A stretch of 64,000 nt of DNA, taken from assembly GCF_947489715.1 (NCBI RefSeq), contig NZ_CANLER010000005.1, forward strand, positions 186,001 to 250,000. The letters run 5' to 3'. Source of the stretch: an uncultured Roseovarius sp. (GTDB taxonomy: Bacteria; Pseudomonadota; Alphaproteobacteria; Rhodobacterales; Rhodobacteraceae). Under the pieces are notes generated by a model. That model did not search any database. It was not told the DNA's origin and was given only the letters and a program-made list of their open reading frames with translations. Of this stretch, positions 10,393 to 20,511 are shown piece after piece. The position numbers were made by a program, and so were the translations under genes. The number at the start of each line of letters is the position of its first letter. The stretch's first letter is position 1.

Positions 10393-10428
10393 AGATCACA
10401 TATAGGCGCGGTGAACGCAAAAAGAAGG

Positions 10429-11460
10429 TCAGATATCCACATCCATTGTCACCGGGAAATGATCTGAGGCGGAAATCAGCGCATCGCGCAACTCGGGGAA
10501 ACTCCAGCAATTCGGGTCATCAAACGGGTGCCAGATACGCCATTCCGGCCGTTTCGCACGCAATCCCGGCGACACCATGACGTAATCCAGAAGCGCCTGA
10601 ATATAGCGTTTTTCCGAGGACAGATAGAAGCGCGAGGTCGTGTTGATCGCCCCGATCCGCCGTTGCAATGCCCGCCGTGCATGCGGATCAAAAAGGCTCA
10701 TCTCAGGCACGGCCCCCTCGCCCATGATGATCTCGACCGACGAATGACCAAAGAGGTTTTCATACTCATCCAGGCCCGGACCATCATTCAGATCGCCCAG
10801 CACGATCAAATGCTCGCCTGCCGCCAGATGCGCCTCCACCCGCTGCCGCAGCCAGACCGCTTGCGCCTGCTGCTTGCGGCGGTTCGCGATGGCCTTGCGC
10901 ATCACCTCGTCCCGGCTGCGCGCACCATGCGGGGCCTTGGATTTCAGATGCGCCCCGATCAGGCGCAAATCCATACCGCTGGCGGTGGTGACGGCCACTT
11001 CAAAGGGCGGCTTGGAAAAGGTCACCAGGTCCTCGGTATTGTCGATATCCAGATCAATCCGAAACACACCATCAAAACGCGGCGCATCGCGCGAACCCTT
11101 TTTGCCGGTCTCTTCCCCTTTCGGGTCATGCCGGGCCGTCAGAGCCGCCGGATCAAACATCAGCGCGATTTCCTGCTGGGTATCGTTTTCAAACCCCACC
11201 AGCGCCTTTGTTGTGCGCAACCCCATGATGCGGGCGAAGTTTTCCAGCGCCGGAACGGTGGCGCGTTTGCCATTATGGTCCGGCGCCTCGATCACCATGA
11301 CCGCATCGGCATCAATCGCGTTGAACACGATGCCAAGCGCCGCCAGTTGATCGGATCGCGTAACGTCATGCCGCCGGGACCACTCGCCATCATCCAGCAG
11401 GTTGCCCTCCTCGTCGAATAAGGCGTTGAACCACTCCACATTATAGGTCGCGATCCGCAT
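10429..11460 (-). CDS. Endonuclease/exonuclease/phosphatase (EEP) family protein
   Basis: Metal-dependent phosphoesterase fold of 343 residues from the ATG at 11460; a longer upstream frame overlaps the next gene and does not look coding. All hallmark residues of the EEP superfamily are visible: Asn in RIATYNVEWFN, the metal-binding Glu in AVMVIEAPDHN, the Asp-X-Asn of LIVLGDLNDGPG, and the terminal Asp-His of SASDHFPVTMDV. The substrate (DNA, nucleotide or phospholipid head group) cannot be told. No signal peptide, so it is cytoplasmic. It follows the TerB-DnaJ gene by a single base and is probably cotranscribed with it. Confidence 0.85.
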   Translation of the reverse strand: MRIATYNVEWFNALFDEEGNLLDDGEWSRRHDVTRSDQLAALGIVFNAIDADAVMVIEAPDHNGKRATVPALENFARIMGLRTTKALVGFENDTQQEIALMFDPAALTARHDPKGEETGKKGSRDAPRFDGVFRIDLDIDNTEDLVTFSKPPFEVAVTTASGMDLRLIGAHLKSKAPHGARSRDEVMRKAIANRRKQQAQAVWLRQRVEAHLAAGEHLIVLGDLNDGPGLDEYENLFGHSSVEIIMGEGAVPEMSLFDPHARRALQRRIGAINTTSRFYLSSEKRYIQALLDYVMVSPGLRAKRPEWRIWHPFDDPNCWSFPELRDALISASDHFPVTMDVDI

Positions 11461-11461
11461 A

Positions 11462-12139
11462 TCAGCCCCTTTCGCTGATTTCTTCCCAGGCGCGGTTGAT
11501 ATCCACAAGCCGTTTTTCCGCCAGCTTGACCGCCTCTTCCGGCACCCCGCGTGCCACCATCCTGTCAGGATGTGTTTCGCGCACCATCCGCCGCCAGACG
11601 CTTCGGATTTCGTCGATTGGCGTGTCCGGGGTGACCCCCAGAACGTTGTAAGGATCGGGTGTGGCATTGGGCACGAAACGGCTGCGAAGGCCGGTGAATT
11701 CTGGCGCGGGTATTTCGAAAATCTCGGCCACACGCTCCAGGAACAGATCTTCGTTCGGATGATAGATGCCATCCGCCATGGCGATGTGAAAAAGCCCTTC
11801 CATCAGGTCGTACAGGGCGTCTGCCTCGGCACCGAACATGCCCCTGATACGCACGGCGTATTCCTCGAACCCGGCCACGTCCTGACGCGCCAGATTGAAC
11901 ACTTTCGCCGCATTTTCCTCATCCGATTCAGCGATCTGGAACACCTCGCGAAAGGCGGTCACCTCGTCGCGGGTCACCAAGCCGTCAGCCTTGGCCATTT
12001 TCGCGCTCAGGGCGATAACGGCGATGGTAAACGCAACGCTGCGCTCCGGCGGGGTGCGCAACCGGTCGAATACGGCACTCAGTGCCTCGCCACTGGCCAG
12101 CGCCGAAAGCGCCTCGGATATGCGTGTCCAGATTGACAT
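11462..12139 (-). CDS. TerB-DnaJ (DjlA-like) co-chaperone
   Basis: A protein of 225 residues with an N-terminal TerB/tellurite-resistance-type helical domain (about residues 25-145, containing AFTIAVIALSAKMAKADG and an acidic second half with LFHIAMADG) and a C-terminal J domain (DPYNVLGV, with the HPD motif in VRETHPDRMVA) that should stimulate a DnaK-type Hsp70. DjlA of E. coli has this order plus a membrane anchor, which is missing here. I chose the ATG at 12139 because AGGGTG sits six bases upstream; the GTG three codons earlier lies within that site. A common gene in alphaproteobacteria, where its client is unknown. Confidence 0.87.
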   Translation of the reverse strand: MSIWTRISEALSALASGEALSAVFDRLRTPPERSVAFTIAVIALSAKMAKADGLVTRDEVTAFREVFQIAESDEENAAKVFNLARQDVAGFEEYAVRIRGMFGAEADALYDLMEGLFHIAMADGIYHPNEDLFLERVAEIFEIPAPEFTGLRSRFVPNATPDPYNVLGVTPDTPIDEIRSVWRRMVRETHPDRMVARGVPEEAVKLAEKRLVDINRAWEEISERG

Positions 12140-12182
12140 GTTCGGCACCCTATAGGCTTTGCAGGGGGTTGTCAGGCAGCGG

Positions 12183-12671
12183 TTACAGCAGTTTCTGCAT
12201 CACCACCAGATCAATCCAGCGCCCGAACTTGAACCCGGCCTCGGGCAGCGTAGCTACATAGCGATATCCGATCCTGTCATGAAAGGCCGCACCGCCTGAA
12301 TTGTCGCCGCTGATACCTGCAATCATCGAATGGTGCCCCGCGTGCCGTGCATGGTCCTCCAGCGCATCCATCAGCGCGCGTCCGACCCCGCAACCCCAGG
12401 CATCCGGATCAAGAATAACGGTGTGCTCCATCGTATGCCCGTAGCCCGGCCCGCTGCGAAACTGGAAATAGGTGGCATGGCCCAGGATTTTCACCCCGTC
12501 ACAAGCCACCAGAAAGGCCTTACCTTCGGCCTGGCGCATGTCAATGTCGCGGGCCAGCTGATCCGGGTCTTTTTCCTGAGTGGTAAAGGTCACAGTGGTA
12601 TCGCGGATTTGCGGATTCCAGTAGGCGACAATCTGCGCCGCTTCGTCAGCCCTGGCATCCCGAATGATCAT
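12183..12671 (-). CDS. GNAT-family N-acetyltransferase (phosphinothricin-acetyltransferase-like)
   Basis: A 162-residue acetyl-CoA-dependent acyltransferase. The N-terminus [20 protein letters not shown] and the central ATYFQFRSGPGYGHTMEHTV match the PAT/MddA branch that acylates small amines such as phosphinothricin, methionine derivatives or L-amino acids, and the acetyl-CoA pyrophosphate loop is GCGVGRALMDAL. Start and stop overlap the upstream VOC gene (ATGA), implying translational coupling. The real substrate is not predictable; herbicide resistance should not be assumed. Confidence 0.83.
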   Translation of the reverse strand: MIIRDARADEAAQIVAYWNPQIRDTTVTFTTQEKDPDQLARDIDMRQAEGKAFLVACDGVKILGHATYFQFRSGPGYGHTMEHTVILDPDAWGCGVGRALMDALEDHARHAGHHSMIAGISGDNSGGAAFHDRIGYRYVATLPEAGFKFGRWIDLVVMQKLL

Positions 12672-13279
12672 GCCAGTACCCTGATCCCGTCCGGGGTGAC
12701 GATTTCGGCGCGCAGTCCAACCTCGCCCACCTCATAAACCACCCTTTCTTCGGACAGCAACGGGGTCAGATCAGCACTCAACTGCGATATTTCGGGATGG
12801 CTGACCACCAAGCGATCAAGGTGACAGCCAGATGCCTGCAAGCGCTGCACCGGATGGGCATCGCCCTGCCATTCGATCAAGGCTGGAAACATGCCGCCAA
12901 AGGGAAGTATGCCATCTTCGGGCACCGCCATCTGCCAGCGCAGATCACCACGCACCAGCGCAACCGGCGAACCTGACTGCGGGAAACTCTGCAACGCCTC
13001 GGCCAGAGCGTTTGTGCGGCAAATCCAGTTTGTTAGCTTCGGCGGGCCCAAAAACCGATCCAGATCGAACCAGCGTGGGTAGCCGGGTGCCGGTGCCTCC
13101 GGATCAATCGCAATCACTTCAAGATAAAGCCCATCGTCCAGATCAAGCAGCAGATTATGCGTCCCGAAATGGGCGTGCTGTCCCCCGGGCTGCAATTTGA
13201 CCTTCAACGCGTCTTCGACATGGGCGCGTCCGTCTTCCAGGTTTTCAGCGGCAATTGCCAGGTGGTCGAGTTCCAACAT
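12668..13279 (-). CDS. VOC-fold (glyoxalase-like) protein
   Basis: A 203-residue protein of the vicinal-oxygen-chelate superfamily, Glyoxalase_3-like subgroup: the first beta-alpha-beta unit begins [20 protein letters not shown] and the strand [17 protein letters not shown] carries the conserved glutamate. His in LDHLA and in GGQHAHFG are candidate metal or substrate ligands. Members are often annotated only as glyoxalase-like; the reaction is unknown. It overlaps the GNAT gene by four bases and the two form a two-gene unit. Confidence 0.8.
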   Translation of the reverse strand: MLELDHLAIAAENLEDGRAHVEDALKVKLQPGGQHAHFGTHNLLLDLDDGLYLEVIAIDPEAPAPGYPRWFDLDRFLGPPKLTNWICRTNALAEALQSFPQSGSPVALVRGDLRWQMAVPEDGILPFGGMFPALIEWQGDAHPVQRLQASGCHLDRLVVSHPEISQLSADLTPLLSEERVVYEVGEVGLRAEIVTPDGIRVLA

Positions 13280-13319
13280 GACCTGTCTCTCAATCTCTCA
13301 GCGCGACAGCGTATCGCGA

Positions 13320-13826
13320 TCATTGACCATAGGTTACCAAGGCCCAGAGCGTCCAGCCCGCCACCAGCACCGTTGGGTAGAAACTGGCTGCAAACCCGAA
13401 GGCGCGCAAGGGAGGTGAGAGATGATAACCACCCCAGAAGAGCAACCGGGCAAGCGCGAAATTCAGACCCAGGACGACAATCACCCCCGGCCCGGCCCCT
13501 GCCAGAATCACCGCAGACGCGGGCCAGATACACAATCCCAGCACCAGTTGCTCGGTCGTGTTGGTCAGCACGCGCTGATCAATCTCCGCTCCGCTTCCCG
13601 GTGCAAAGGGCGCGCCATCAATGATGGTGTGATCGAAAAAACGCCGTTGCGCCAGACGGCCGATCATCAGCAACAGCACGATGCCAGGGGCCAGAAAGGC
13701 GGTCATGATCGTAGGGATCAGGGTGAAAACCGGCAGCGTCACGAAATTTGCCGCGACCCAGAGCATACCGGCCGACCATAACAATCCGATGGCCATTCCG
13801 ATCAGGATCGAGGCGCGCTTGCTCAT
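13320..13826 (-). CDS. MAPEG-family membrane protein
   Basis: A membrane protein of 168 residues with four predicted membrane segments ([39 protein letters not shown], an [15 protein letters not shown] segment and a C-terminal [20 protein letters not shown]). The phrase [16 protein letters not shown] and the Arg/Asn of [16 protein letters not shown] match the MAPEG family (eicosanoid and glutathione metabolism enzymes), whose bacterial members mostly have no assigned role. The start at 13826 ([10 protein letters not shown]) is preferred over the longer reading because it overlaps the stop of the next gene in an ATGA junction. Confidence 0.78.
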   Translation of the reverse strand: MSKRASILIGMAIGLLWSAGMLWVAANFVTLPVFTLIPTIMTAFLAPGIVLLLMIGRLAQRRFFDHTIIDGAPFAPGSGAEIDQRVLTNTTEQLVLGLCIWPASAVILAGAGPGVIVVLGLNFALARLLFWGGYHLSPPLRAFGFAASFYPTVLVAGWTLWALVTYGQ

Positions 13827-14182
13827 GGCGCAGGCGGCTCCCAAAGCTCGATATCATTGCCCTCGGGGTCGGTGATCCGGGCAAAGCGCCCGGTTTCGGG
13901 CGTGTCCCATTCATCGGGCCGGGTCTCGGCCGGGATACCTGCCTGCGCCAATTGCTGGATCAGCGCATCCAGTCCCTCGACCCGCAGGTTCAGCATCCAC
14001 TGGCGGTCCGAAGGCCAATAATCAGTGCCCGCCTCAAACGGCGCAAAGACCGAGATACCTTCGTCCTGGCGCCACGGGCCAAAGCTCGTGACGCCCAGAT
14101 GTGTCGCATACCAATCGGCCAGCGCGGCAGGGTCCGTGGTGCGAAAGAAGATGCCGCCGATCCCTGTGACCCGCCCGGACAT
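13823..14182 (-). CDS. Short VOC-fold (glyoxalase/dioxygenase-like) protein
   Basis: A 119-residue single-module VOC protein, beginning GIGGIFFRTTDPAALADWYA and ending RITDPEGNDIELWEPP, where the DPEGN-IELWE strand is typical. The family's first metal-binding His after strand one is replaced by Gly-Ile-Gly, so classical glyoxalase I or methylmalonyl-CoA epimerase chemistry is unlikely even though mcm is the upstream gene on the same strand (one base gap). It overlaps the MAPEG gene by four bases. Likely role: binding or modifying a small molecule. Confidence 0.8.
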   Translation of the reverse strand: MSGRVTGIGGIFFRTTDPAALADWYATHLGVTSFGPWRQDEGISVFAPFEAGTDYWPSDRQWMLNLRVEGLDALIQQLAQAGIPAETRPDEWDTPETGRFARITDPEGNDIELWEPPAP

Positions 14183-14183
14183 C

Positions 14184-16313
14184 TCAGGCCCGTGCTTCGC
14201 TGATCAGACGCAGGATATTCTGCGCGGCGTCAGGAATATTGGTGCCCGGACCAAAGATCGCCTTGACCCCCGCCTTTTTCAGGAAGTCGTAATCCTGCTG
14301 CGGAATGACCCCGCCGCAGATCACGATGATATCGCCCGCATCCTTTTCGTCGAGCACTTTGATCAACTGCGGCGCCAATGTCTTGTGACCCGCTGCCTGG
14401 CTGGAAATACCGATCACATGCACATCATTGTCGATTGCATCTTGCGCGGCCTCTTCCGGGGTCTGGAAAAGCGGCCCGACATCGACATCAAAGCCGATAT
14501 CGGCAAATGCCGTGGCGATAACCTTGGCGCCCCGGTCATGCCCGTCCTGGCCCATCTTCACCACCAGCATACGTGGACGGCGACCTTCGTTTTCGGCAAA
14601 ATCCTCAACCGATTTCTGGATCGCGGCAAAGCCCTCGTCGCCCTCATAGGCCGCGCCATAGACACCGGCCAGTGTCTTGACCTCGGCGCGGTGACGTCCG
14701 AATTCCTTTTCCATTGCCATGCTGATTTCTCCTACTGATGCGCGTGCGCGCGCGGCCTCGACCGCCCCCGCCAACAGATTGCCACCTTCTTTTGCCTGTC
14801 GTGACAACGCATCCAACGCTGCCTGGCAGGCCGCCTCGTCCCGGCTGGCACGGATTTTTTCAAGCCGCGCGATCTGCGCCTCACGCACTTTGGCGTTGTC
14901 GATATCCAGAATGTCGATCGGGTCTTCACTGTCCTTGCGGTATTTGTTGACCCCGACGACAACCTCATCGCCCTTGTCGATCATGGCCTGCCGCGTGGCA
15001 GCGCTTTCTTCGATCCTCAGCTTGGGCATGCCGCTGGCCACGGCCTTGGTCATACCACCCATCTCCTCGACCTCTTCGATCAGCTTCCAGGCTTCGTCGG
15101 CCAGATCAGCCGTGAGTTTTTCGACATAGTAGCTGCCCGCAAGCGGATCGACCACATTGGTCACACCGGTTTCTTCCTGCAGGATCAGTTGGGTGTTGCG
15201 CGCAATCCGGGCACTGAAATCCGTCGGCAGGGCAATCGCCTCGTCCAGGGCATTGGTATGCAGCGATTGCGTACCACCCAGCACCGCGCTCATCGCTTCA
15301 TAGGCCGTGCGGATCACGTTGTTATAGGGATCCTGCTCCTGCAAACTGACGCCAGAGGTCTGACAATGGGTGCGCAGCATTTTCGAACGCTCACTCTTGG
15401 CGTCGAATTCGGTCATGATCCGGTGCCACAACAGGCGCGCCGCCCGCAGTTTGGCCGCTTCCATGAAGAAATTCATCCCGATGGCAAAGAAGAAACTCAG
15501 CCGCCCGGCGAACTTGTCCACATCCATACCGGCCTCGATCGCCGCGCGCACATATTCGCGCCCATCCGCCAGCGTATAGGCCAGTTCCTGCACCAGGTTC
15601 GCCCCGGCCTCCTGCATGTGATAGCCTGAGATGCTGATCGAGTTGAACTTAGGCATCTCGTTCGAGGTGAATTCGATGATGTCGCTGACAATCCGCATGC
15701 TGGGTTCGGGCGGGTAGATATAGGTGTTGCGCACCATGAATTCCTTCAGAATATCGTTCTGAATGGTGCCCGACAGGACCGATTTATCGTGGCCCTGCTC
15801 TTCACCTGCGACGATGAAACTGGCCAGAACCGGAATTACCGCGCCATTCATCGTCATGCTGACGCTCACCTTGTCCAGCGGGATACCGTCAAAGAGGATT
15901 TTCATGTCCTCGACCGAGTCGATCGCCACGCCAGCCTTGCCGACATCGCCAATCACACGCGGGTGGTCACTGTCATAGCCGCGATGCGTCGCCAGATCGA
16001 ACGCGACCGAGACCCCCTGCTGGCCCGCCGCCAGGTTGCGACGATAGAAAGCGTTCGATTCCTCGGCCGTCGAAAAGCCCGCATATTGGCGGATCGTCCA
16101 GGGGCGCCCGGCATACATCGTTGCCTTCACCCCACGGGTAAACGGGCCGAACCCAGGCAGACTGCCCATATGCTCAAGCCCTGCAGTATCGTCTTCGGTA
16201 TAGAGCGGTTTGACGTCGATCCCCTCCAGGGTTTTCCACGTCAGATCGTCCAGCGGTCGCCCCCGGAGTTCTTTTTCAGCCAGATCACGCCAGTCGTCGG
16301 TCGTCTTTCCCAT
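14184..16313 (-). CDS. mcm: Methylmalonyl-CoA mutase
   Basis: Adenosylcobalamin-dependent isomerisation of methylmalonyl-CoA to succinyl-CoA, the last step of propionyl-CoA assimilation. The 709-residue chain has the N-terminal TIM-barrel substrate domain ([20 protein letters not shown], then [15 protein letters not shown]) and the C-terminal cobalamin-binding Rossmann domain with the axial-ligand motif [18 protein letters not shown], in which the DGHDRG histidine coordinates cobalt. The single-chain (ScpA-type) form is indicated by the length. The ATG at 16313 has AAGAGGA eight bases upstream; it lies inside the end of the sulfotransferase-like gene. The propionyl-CoA carboxylase genes are 2-8 kb away; the epimerase is not in the window. 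Confidence 0.96.
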   Translation of the reverse strand: MGKTTDDWRDLAEKELRGRPLDDLTWKTLEGIDVKPLYTEDDTAGLEHMGSLPGFGPFTRGVKATMYAGRPWTIRQYAGFSTAEESNAFYRRNLAAGQQGVSVAFDLATHRGYDSDHPRVIGDVGKAGVAIDSVEDMKILFDGIPLDKVSVSMTMNGAVIPVLASFIVAGEEQGHDKSVLSGTIQNDILKEFMVRNTYIYPPEPSMRIVSDIIEFTSNEMPKFNSISISGYHMQEAGANLVQELAYTLADGREYVRAAIEAGMDVDKFAGRLSFFFAIGMNFFMEAAKLRAARLLWHRIMTEFDAKSERSKMLRTHCQTSGVSLQEQDPYNNVIRTAYEAMSAVLGGTQSLHTNALDEAIALPTDFSARIARNTQLILQEETGVTNVVDPLAGSYYVEKLTADLADEAWKLIEEVEEMGGMTKAVASGMPKLRIEESAATRQAMIDKGDEVVVGVNKYRKDSEDPIDILDIDNAKVREAQIARLEKIRASRDEAACQAALDALSRQAKEGGNLLAGAVEAARARASVGEISMAMEKEFGRHRAEVKTLAGVYGAAYEGDEGFAAIQKSVEDFAENEGRRPRMLVVKMGQDGHDRGAKVIATAFADIGFDVDVGPLFQTPEEAAQDAIDNDVHVIGISSQAAGHKTLAPQLIKVLDEKDAGDIIVICGGVIPQQDYDFLKKAGVKAIFGPGTNIPDAAQNILRLISEARA

Positions 16314-17220
16314 CAGTTTGTCCTCTTGTCGCGTCATCGGCGGACGGTTGTTTCCCTGCCTTCGCCGATGCGGTTTCTTCAATTAATGTCGCCAAACCAT
16401 CCGCGCCTGCACGCAGCCAGTACAGATCGTCTGCATAGGCTTCGCGCAAGGCCATGACCTGGTCCCTGTCGAACGGGTGCCAGCGGCCTTCACCGGCTGG
16501 CAAGGCGCCGGGGTCTTCGCCCCGTTCCGCCACAATCTCTCGCAATTCTCTCAGTCCGGGGGCGCGGTTCAGCCATTCCCGGGCATGTTGGCTTGGACCT
16601 TCATCCAGGCCGGTTATGGCTGCCAGGCGTCGCTCAGGCATGCCGCCGAAAACCTCGTAGGAATGCACCTGAATCTCGACATCCGGTACAGCGCAGGCCA
16701 GATCGGTGATCACATCGCGCCACTGGCGGGTGCCGCTTGCAAGCCGCGCCAGCTCTTCGCTCCGCAGCACCTTGTGTCCCCGCGCCACCGCGAAGGCCGT
16801 GACCGAGCTCCAATACATATCCTGCGACCGGATCGACAGCACCAGCCGCGTCAGACGCCCGCCAAACGCCTGTGAATACCGCGCCATCCGTTCACCCATA
16901 CCACCGTAAAGTTGGGCCTTGCGCAGGTTGTTGCGCGGCGAGCCGACAACATTTTCATCGCTGACCACCAAATGCGTGATACCGCGCTTCTCTGCCCGAT
17001 CCAGGTTTTGCAGGATACGGGCTTGCGCCGCAGCCAGCTGTTCATCGGGTGTCTGATCCGTGTCGCATGGCATCACCCCGGTCAGAATACCATCGCGCGT
17101 CCGCAACGGGCCCCAAAACCCAACACCGACCTGTTCAAGCCGGGATGTGTTGGCACGCATATAGTGCTGAAAACTGGTCGAGGCCGTCCGGTGGGCCCCC
17201 AGATGCAGAATTACGTCCAT
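16285..17220 (-). CDS. Sulfotransferase-like protein
   Basis: A 311-residue cytosolic protein that begins [20 protein letters not shown]. The [11 protein letters not shown] segment matches the 5'-phosphosulfate loop of PAPS-dependent sulfotransferases (typical form HIGTHKTGTTSLQ), and the region around [20 protein letters not shown] contains a plausible 3'-phosphate loop with Arg and Ser. The acceptor is unknown; marine alphaproteobacteria use such enzymes on lipids, polysaccharides and small alcohols. The end of the gene overlaps the mcm start by 29 bases, so it shares an mRNA with mcm. The ATG at 17220 was chosen because the motif starts directly after it. Confidence 0.72.
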   Translation of the reverse strand: MDVILHLGAHRTASTSFQHYMRANTSRLEQVGVGFWGPLRTRDGILTGVMPCDTDQTPDEQLAAAQARILQNLDRAEKRGITHLVVSDENVVGSPRNNLRKAQLYGGMGERMARYSQAFGGRLTRLVLSIRSQDMYWSSVTAFAVARGHKVLRSEELARLASGTRQWRDVITDLACAVPDVEIQVHSYEVFGGMPERRLAAITGLDEGPSQHAREWLNRAPGLRELREIVAERGEDPGALPAGEGRWHPFDRDQVMALREAYADDLYWLRAGADGLATLIEETASAKAGKQPSADDATRGQTDGKDDRRLA

Positions 17221-17396
17221 AGCGGGGTTGCCTTTTGTCGAATCGCCACGAATTGAGGCGTTTGAAGGGTCATGACCGGCATGCTGACACTCCAAAGCTA
17301 TCAATGAGATTAATGTTAAAATTTTCACGACCACCGTCGCAATTGCTATTCGCAATCCCGTCGCGCACGCTTATATTCCAGCCTACAGGAGAGGCG

Positions 17397-17852
17397 ATGA
17401 AAAAGTTCTTACCCTTTGTTTTGCTAAGCTTTTGGGCCGTCGGCGCTGCTGCGCAGGAGGTTGAAAAAGATGAGGATGTGTACGAGCATCCGCGCATCGT
17501 CTCCGGCGAAGCGGTGGATTTGAACGAATTTTTATGGTTAAACCGACCCCTGATCATCTTTGCCGACACCCCCGCCGACCCGCGCTTCATCCAGCAAATG
17601 GAATACATAACCCAGCGTCTGGATGCGCTGGCCGAGCGCGACGTGATCGTTCTGACCGACACCAATCCCAAGGCCGAGAGCAAATTGCGCAAGAAACTGC
17701 GCCCGCGTGGCTTCATGATGGTTCTCATCGGCAAGGACGGTATCAAATACCTGCGCAAACCCTTCCCTTGGAACGTGCGCGAGATCACCCGCGTGATCGA
17801 CAAGCTGCCGATGCGCCAGCAGGAAATCCGCGACGGTCTTGGCGGCAGCTGA
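17397..17852 (+). CDS. Secreted DUF4174-domain protein
   Basis: A 151-residue protein with a Sec signal peptide (FLPFVLLSFWAVGAAAQ) and a DUF4174 domain: FLWLNRPLIIFADTPADPRF, a helix with MEYITQRLDALAERDVIVL, and RPRGFMMVLIGKDGIKYLRK near the end. DUF4174 has a thioredoxin-like outline but no CXXC pair here, so redox activity is unlikely. It has a good ribosome binding site (AGGAGAGG before the ATG at 17397). It stands alone, divergent from the sulfotransferase gene and convergent with the lipoprotein gene that follows. Confidence 0.82.
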   Translation: MKKFLPFVLLSFWAVGAAAQEVEKDEDVYEHPRIVSGEAVDLNEFLWLNRPLIIFADTPADPRFIQQMEYITQRLDALAERDVIVLTDTNPKAESKLRKKLRPRGFMMVLIGKDGIKYLRKPFPWNVREITRVIDKLPMRQQEIRDGLGGS

Positions 17853-17862
17853 AAACCCGCGC

Positions 17863-18405
17863 TCACAACCATTCCGCAGCCCCCCGTGCAACCACCAGAA
17901 GCCCGGTATGAGGGTCAAGCAGCATCAGGGTCGCCGATTCAGTGTCAAAGGCAAGCACCGTGCGCGGATTGTCCAGCGCATAGCGAAACGCACTTTCAGT
18001 TTCGTTGTTCATACACAAACGCCCCTCCAGCGCCGCGCGGCGCATCATCATGCCAGTCGACCGGTCGGTGTTCATCACCTCGACCAACGCGGCATCCGGC
18101 GCCTGCCGCGGATTATCCAGCGCCACAGCACCGTGGCGTGACAGGGTGCGCAACGCCTGCGGGGCTGCACTGGCCACCGACAAGGGCGATTTCACCTGCA
18201 TCTGCACCAGCCTGAACGCCGCCGCGACACAATCGGAATTCGCATGAAACGCCACCGTCTCGCCGATCGAGAACCAGCGATCCAGCCGACCCCGCAAATC
18301 CGCCTCATCCTCGCGCCAGCAGCCGGACAGCACAGCCACGGCCATCAGGGCCAGCACGAAACGTGCCCGCCCTCCGGTCCGATTATGGCTGACTGCCCGC
18401 TGCAT
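17863..18405 (-). CDS. Lipoprotein of unknown function
   Basis: A 180-residue protein with an N-terminal lipoprotein signal (ARFVLALMAVAVLSGC; lipobox LSGC) and a mature part rich in short helices. Cys in DSDC-like SDCVAAAF and in RLCMNNE could form a disulfide in the periplasm. I recognise no domain. It ends four bases before the pccA gene and reads in the same direction, so it is probably expressed with the propionyl-CoA genes, but this could be chance. No paralogue in the window. Confidence 0.7.
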   Translation of the reverse strand: MQRAVSHNRTGGRARFVLALMAVAVLSGCWREDEADLRGRLDRWFSIGETVAFHANSDCVAAAFRLVQMQVKSPLSVASAAPQALRTLSRHGAVALDNPRQAPDAALVEVMNTDRSTGMMMRRAALEGRLCMNNETESAFRYALDNPRTVLAFDTESATLMLLDPHTGLLVVARGAAEWL

Positions 18406-18409
18406 CAGA

Positions 18410-20455
18410 TTATTCGAACTCCATGATCACGTCATCGACGGCCAGACTGTCGCCCGGCCCGGCCTTGATCGCCGAAACGACCGCCTTTTTCTCGGCCCGC
18501 AGAATGTTTTCCATCTTCATCGCCTCAACCGTGCACAGCGCCTGCCCTTCCTGCACTTCGTCGCCTTCACTGACATTGACCTTCACGATCAGTCCGGGCA
18601 TCGGGCAGAGCAGCATCTTGGATGTATCAGGTGGCAGTTTCTCAGGCATTAACGCCGCCAGATCCGCCTGCCGCGGCGTGCGGACATGCACCTTGAGGTC
18701 GGCGCCGCGATTGCGGATGCGGAACCCGCCCGAGACCTTGCCAACCTTCAGCACCAGCGGTGCGCCGTCAACGCTCAGCAGCGCCAGTTTGTCGCCGGGA
18801 GTCCAGTCGCTTTCGACACGCATTTGGGTGCCATCCGCAAAGCGCACGATCGACCCTTCGCGATCAGCATCAATCACCACCGCATAGCTTTCGCCCTGCA
18901 GGGTCACCACCCAATCCTCACCAATGCGGCGTTCGTGGTTGTCCATCCGCCCCGACACCCGCGTGCGCCGGATTTCGGCCACCCGGTGCATCGCCGCGGC
19001 ACTGGCCGCGATCCGGCGCAACGCGTCATCGCCCAGCGTCACACCGGCGAAACCATCGGGATATTCTTCCTCGATGAAGGCCGTGGTCATGTCACCGCTG
19101 ATGAATTTCGGGTGATCCATCACCGCCGCCAGGAAAGGCAGGTTGTGGCCGATGCCTTCGATCTCGAAACTGTCCAGCGCCACGCGCATTTCCTCAATCG
19201 CCTCCGCCCTCGTAGGCGCCCAGGTGCAGAGCTTGGCGATCATCGGGTCGTAATACATCGAGATCTCGCCGCCTTCGAACACGCCCGTATCGTTGCGCAC
19301 GGCGGTCTCACCCGGCTTCGCCTCGTCCTGCCACTTACCGTTCTCCAGCAGCGGCCCGGCGGCCACCTCGGCGGGCGGGCGGTAACGCGACAAACGCCCG
19401 ATCGACGGCAGGAAGCCCCGATAGGGGTCCTCGGCATAAAGCCGGTTCTCAATGGCCCAGCCGTTGATGCCGACATCGGCCTGCGTCAGCGACAGTTTTT
19501 CGCCATAGGCCACGCGGATCATCTGCTCGACCAGATCAACCCCGGTGATCAGTTCCGTCACCGGATGTTCCACCTGCAACCTTGTGTTCATTTCGAGGAA
19601 GTAAAAGTTCTTCTCGCCATCAACGATGAATTCCACCGTGCCCGCGCTGGCGTAATCCACCGCCTGCGCCAGGGCCACCGATTGCTCGCCCATCGCCTTG
19701 CGCGTCGCCTCATCCAGGAACGGGCTGGGGGCTTCCTCAACCACTTTCTGGTTGCGGCGCTGAATGCTGCATTCCCGCTCGTTCAGGTAAATCCCGTTGC
19801 CGTGGCTGTCGCAGAGCACCTGGATCTCGATATGGCGCGGCTGCGTGACGAATTTCTCGATGAAAATCCGGTCATCGCCGAACGAGCTCGCGGCCTCGTT
19901 CTTGGAGCTTTGAAAGCCCTCGCGCGCCTCGTCATCATTCCAGGCGATGCGCATGCCCTTGCCGCCGCCCCCGGCGCTGGCCTTGATCATCACCGGATAG
20001 CCGATCTGGTTACTGATCTTCACCGCCTCGTCGGCATCCTCGATCAAGCCCATATAGCCCGGCACGGTGCTGACATCTGCCTCCTGCGCGATCTTCTTGC
20101 TGGTAATCTTGTCACCCATCGCCTCGATCGCCCCCTTGGGTGGCCCGATAAAGGCCACGCCTTCGGCTTCAAGTGCTTCGGCAAACTTGCTGTTTTCGCT
20201 CAGAAAACCATAGCCGGGATGCACCGCTTCGGCACCGGTCTGACGGATCGCCTCCATCACCTTGTCGATCACGATGTAGGATTCGTTCGCCGGCGGCGGG
20301 CCGATACGCACGGCCTCATCTGCCATCTTCACATGCAGGGCATTGCGATCCGCATCCGAATAGATCGCCACCGTCTTGATGCCCATCTTGCGGGCTGTCT
20401 TGATCACCCGGCAGGCAATCTCACCCCGGTTCGCTATCAGGATCTTCTTAAACAT
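18410..20455 (-). CDS. pccA: Propionyl-CoA carboxylase alpha (biotin) subunit
   Basis: Carries the biotin carboxylase and biotin carrier functions of propionyl-CoA carboxylase. The 681 residues comprise an ATP-grasp biotin carboxylase (starts FKKILIANRGEIACRVIKTA, with the glycine-rich KASAGGGGKGMRIAW), a linker (BT) domain between about 490 and 600, and a C-terminal biotinyl domain with the canonical biotin lysine in CTVEAMKMENI. The start has a good site upstream. Biotinylation should be done by the BirA at 56-57 kb. It lies 2.3 kb after pccB on the same strand, separated by four small genes and a terminator. Confidence 0.95.
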   Translation of the reverse strand: MFKKILIANRGEIACRVIKTARKMGIKTVAIYSDADRNALHVKMADEAVRIGPPPANESYIVIDKVMEAIRQTGAEAVHPGYGFLSENSKFAEALEAEGVAFIGPPKGAIEAMGDKITSKKIAQEADVSTVPGYMGLIEDADEAVKISNQIGYPVMIKASAGGGGKGMRIAWNDDEAREGFQSSKNEAASSFGDDRIFIEKFVTQPRHIEIQVLCDSHGNGIYLNERECSIQRRNQKVVEEAPSPFLDEATRKAMGEQSVALAQAVDYASAGTVEFIVDGEKNFYFLEMNTRLQVEHPVTELITGVDLVEQMIRVAYGEKLSLTQADVGINGWAIENRLYAEDPYRGFLPSIGRLSRYRPPAEVAAGPLLENGKWQDEAKPGETAVRNDTGVFEGGEISMYYDPMIAKLCTWAPTRAEAIEEMRVALDSFEIEGIGHNLPFLAAVMDHPKFISGDMTTAFIEEEYPDGFAGVTLGDDALRRIAASAAAMHRVAEIRRTRVSGRMDNHERRIGEDWVVTLQGESYAVVIDADREGSIVRFADGTQMRVESDWTPGDKLALLSVDGAPLVLKVGKVSGGFRIRNRGADLKVHVRTPRQADLAALMPEKLPPDTSKMLLCPMPGLIVKVNVSEGDEVQEGQALCTVEAMKMENILRAEKKAVVSAIKAGPGDSLAVDDVIMEFE

Positions 20456-20511
20456 CTCTCGTCCCCTCTATCAGTTCCTGGCCGCGCCTCGTAACACGCG
20501 GAATTTGCAAC

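Noticed and set aside
13823..14182. Methylmalonyl-CoA epimerase next to mcm
   Set aside because: The VOC protein lacks the first metal-binding His and the epimerase signature, so the neighbourly position is not enough.
18686..20494. 602-codon open frame antisense to pccA (and similar long frames antisense to nuoM and nuoL)
   Set aside because: Long His/Arg/Asp-rich frames opposite well-conserved genes are an effect of high GC3; the true genes have all family motifs.
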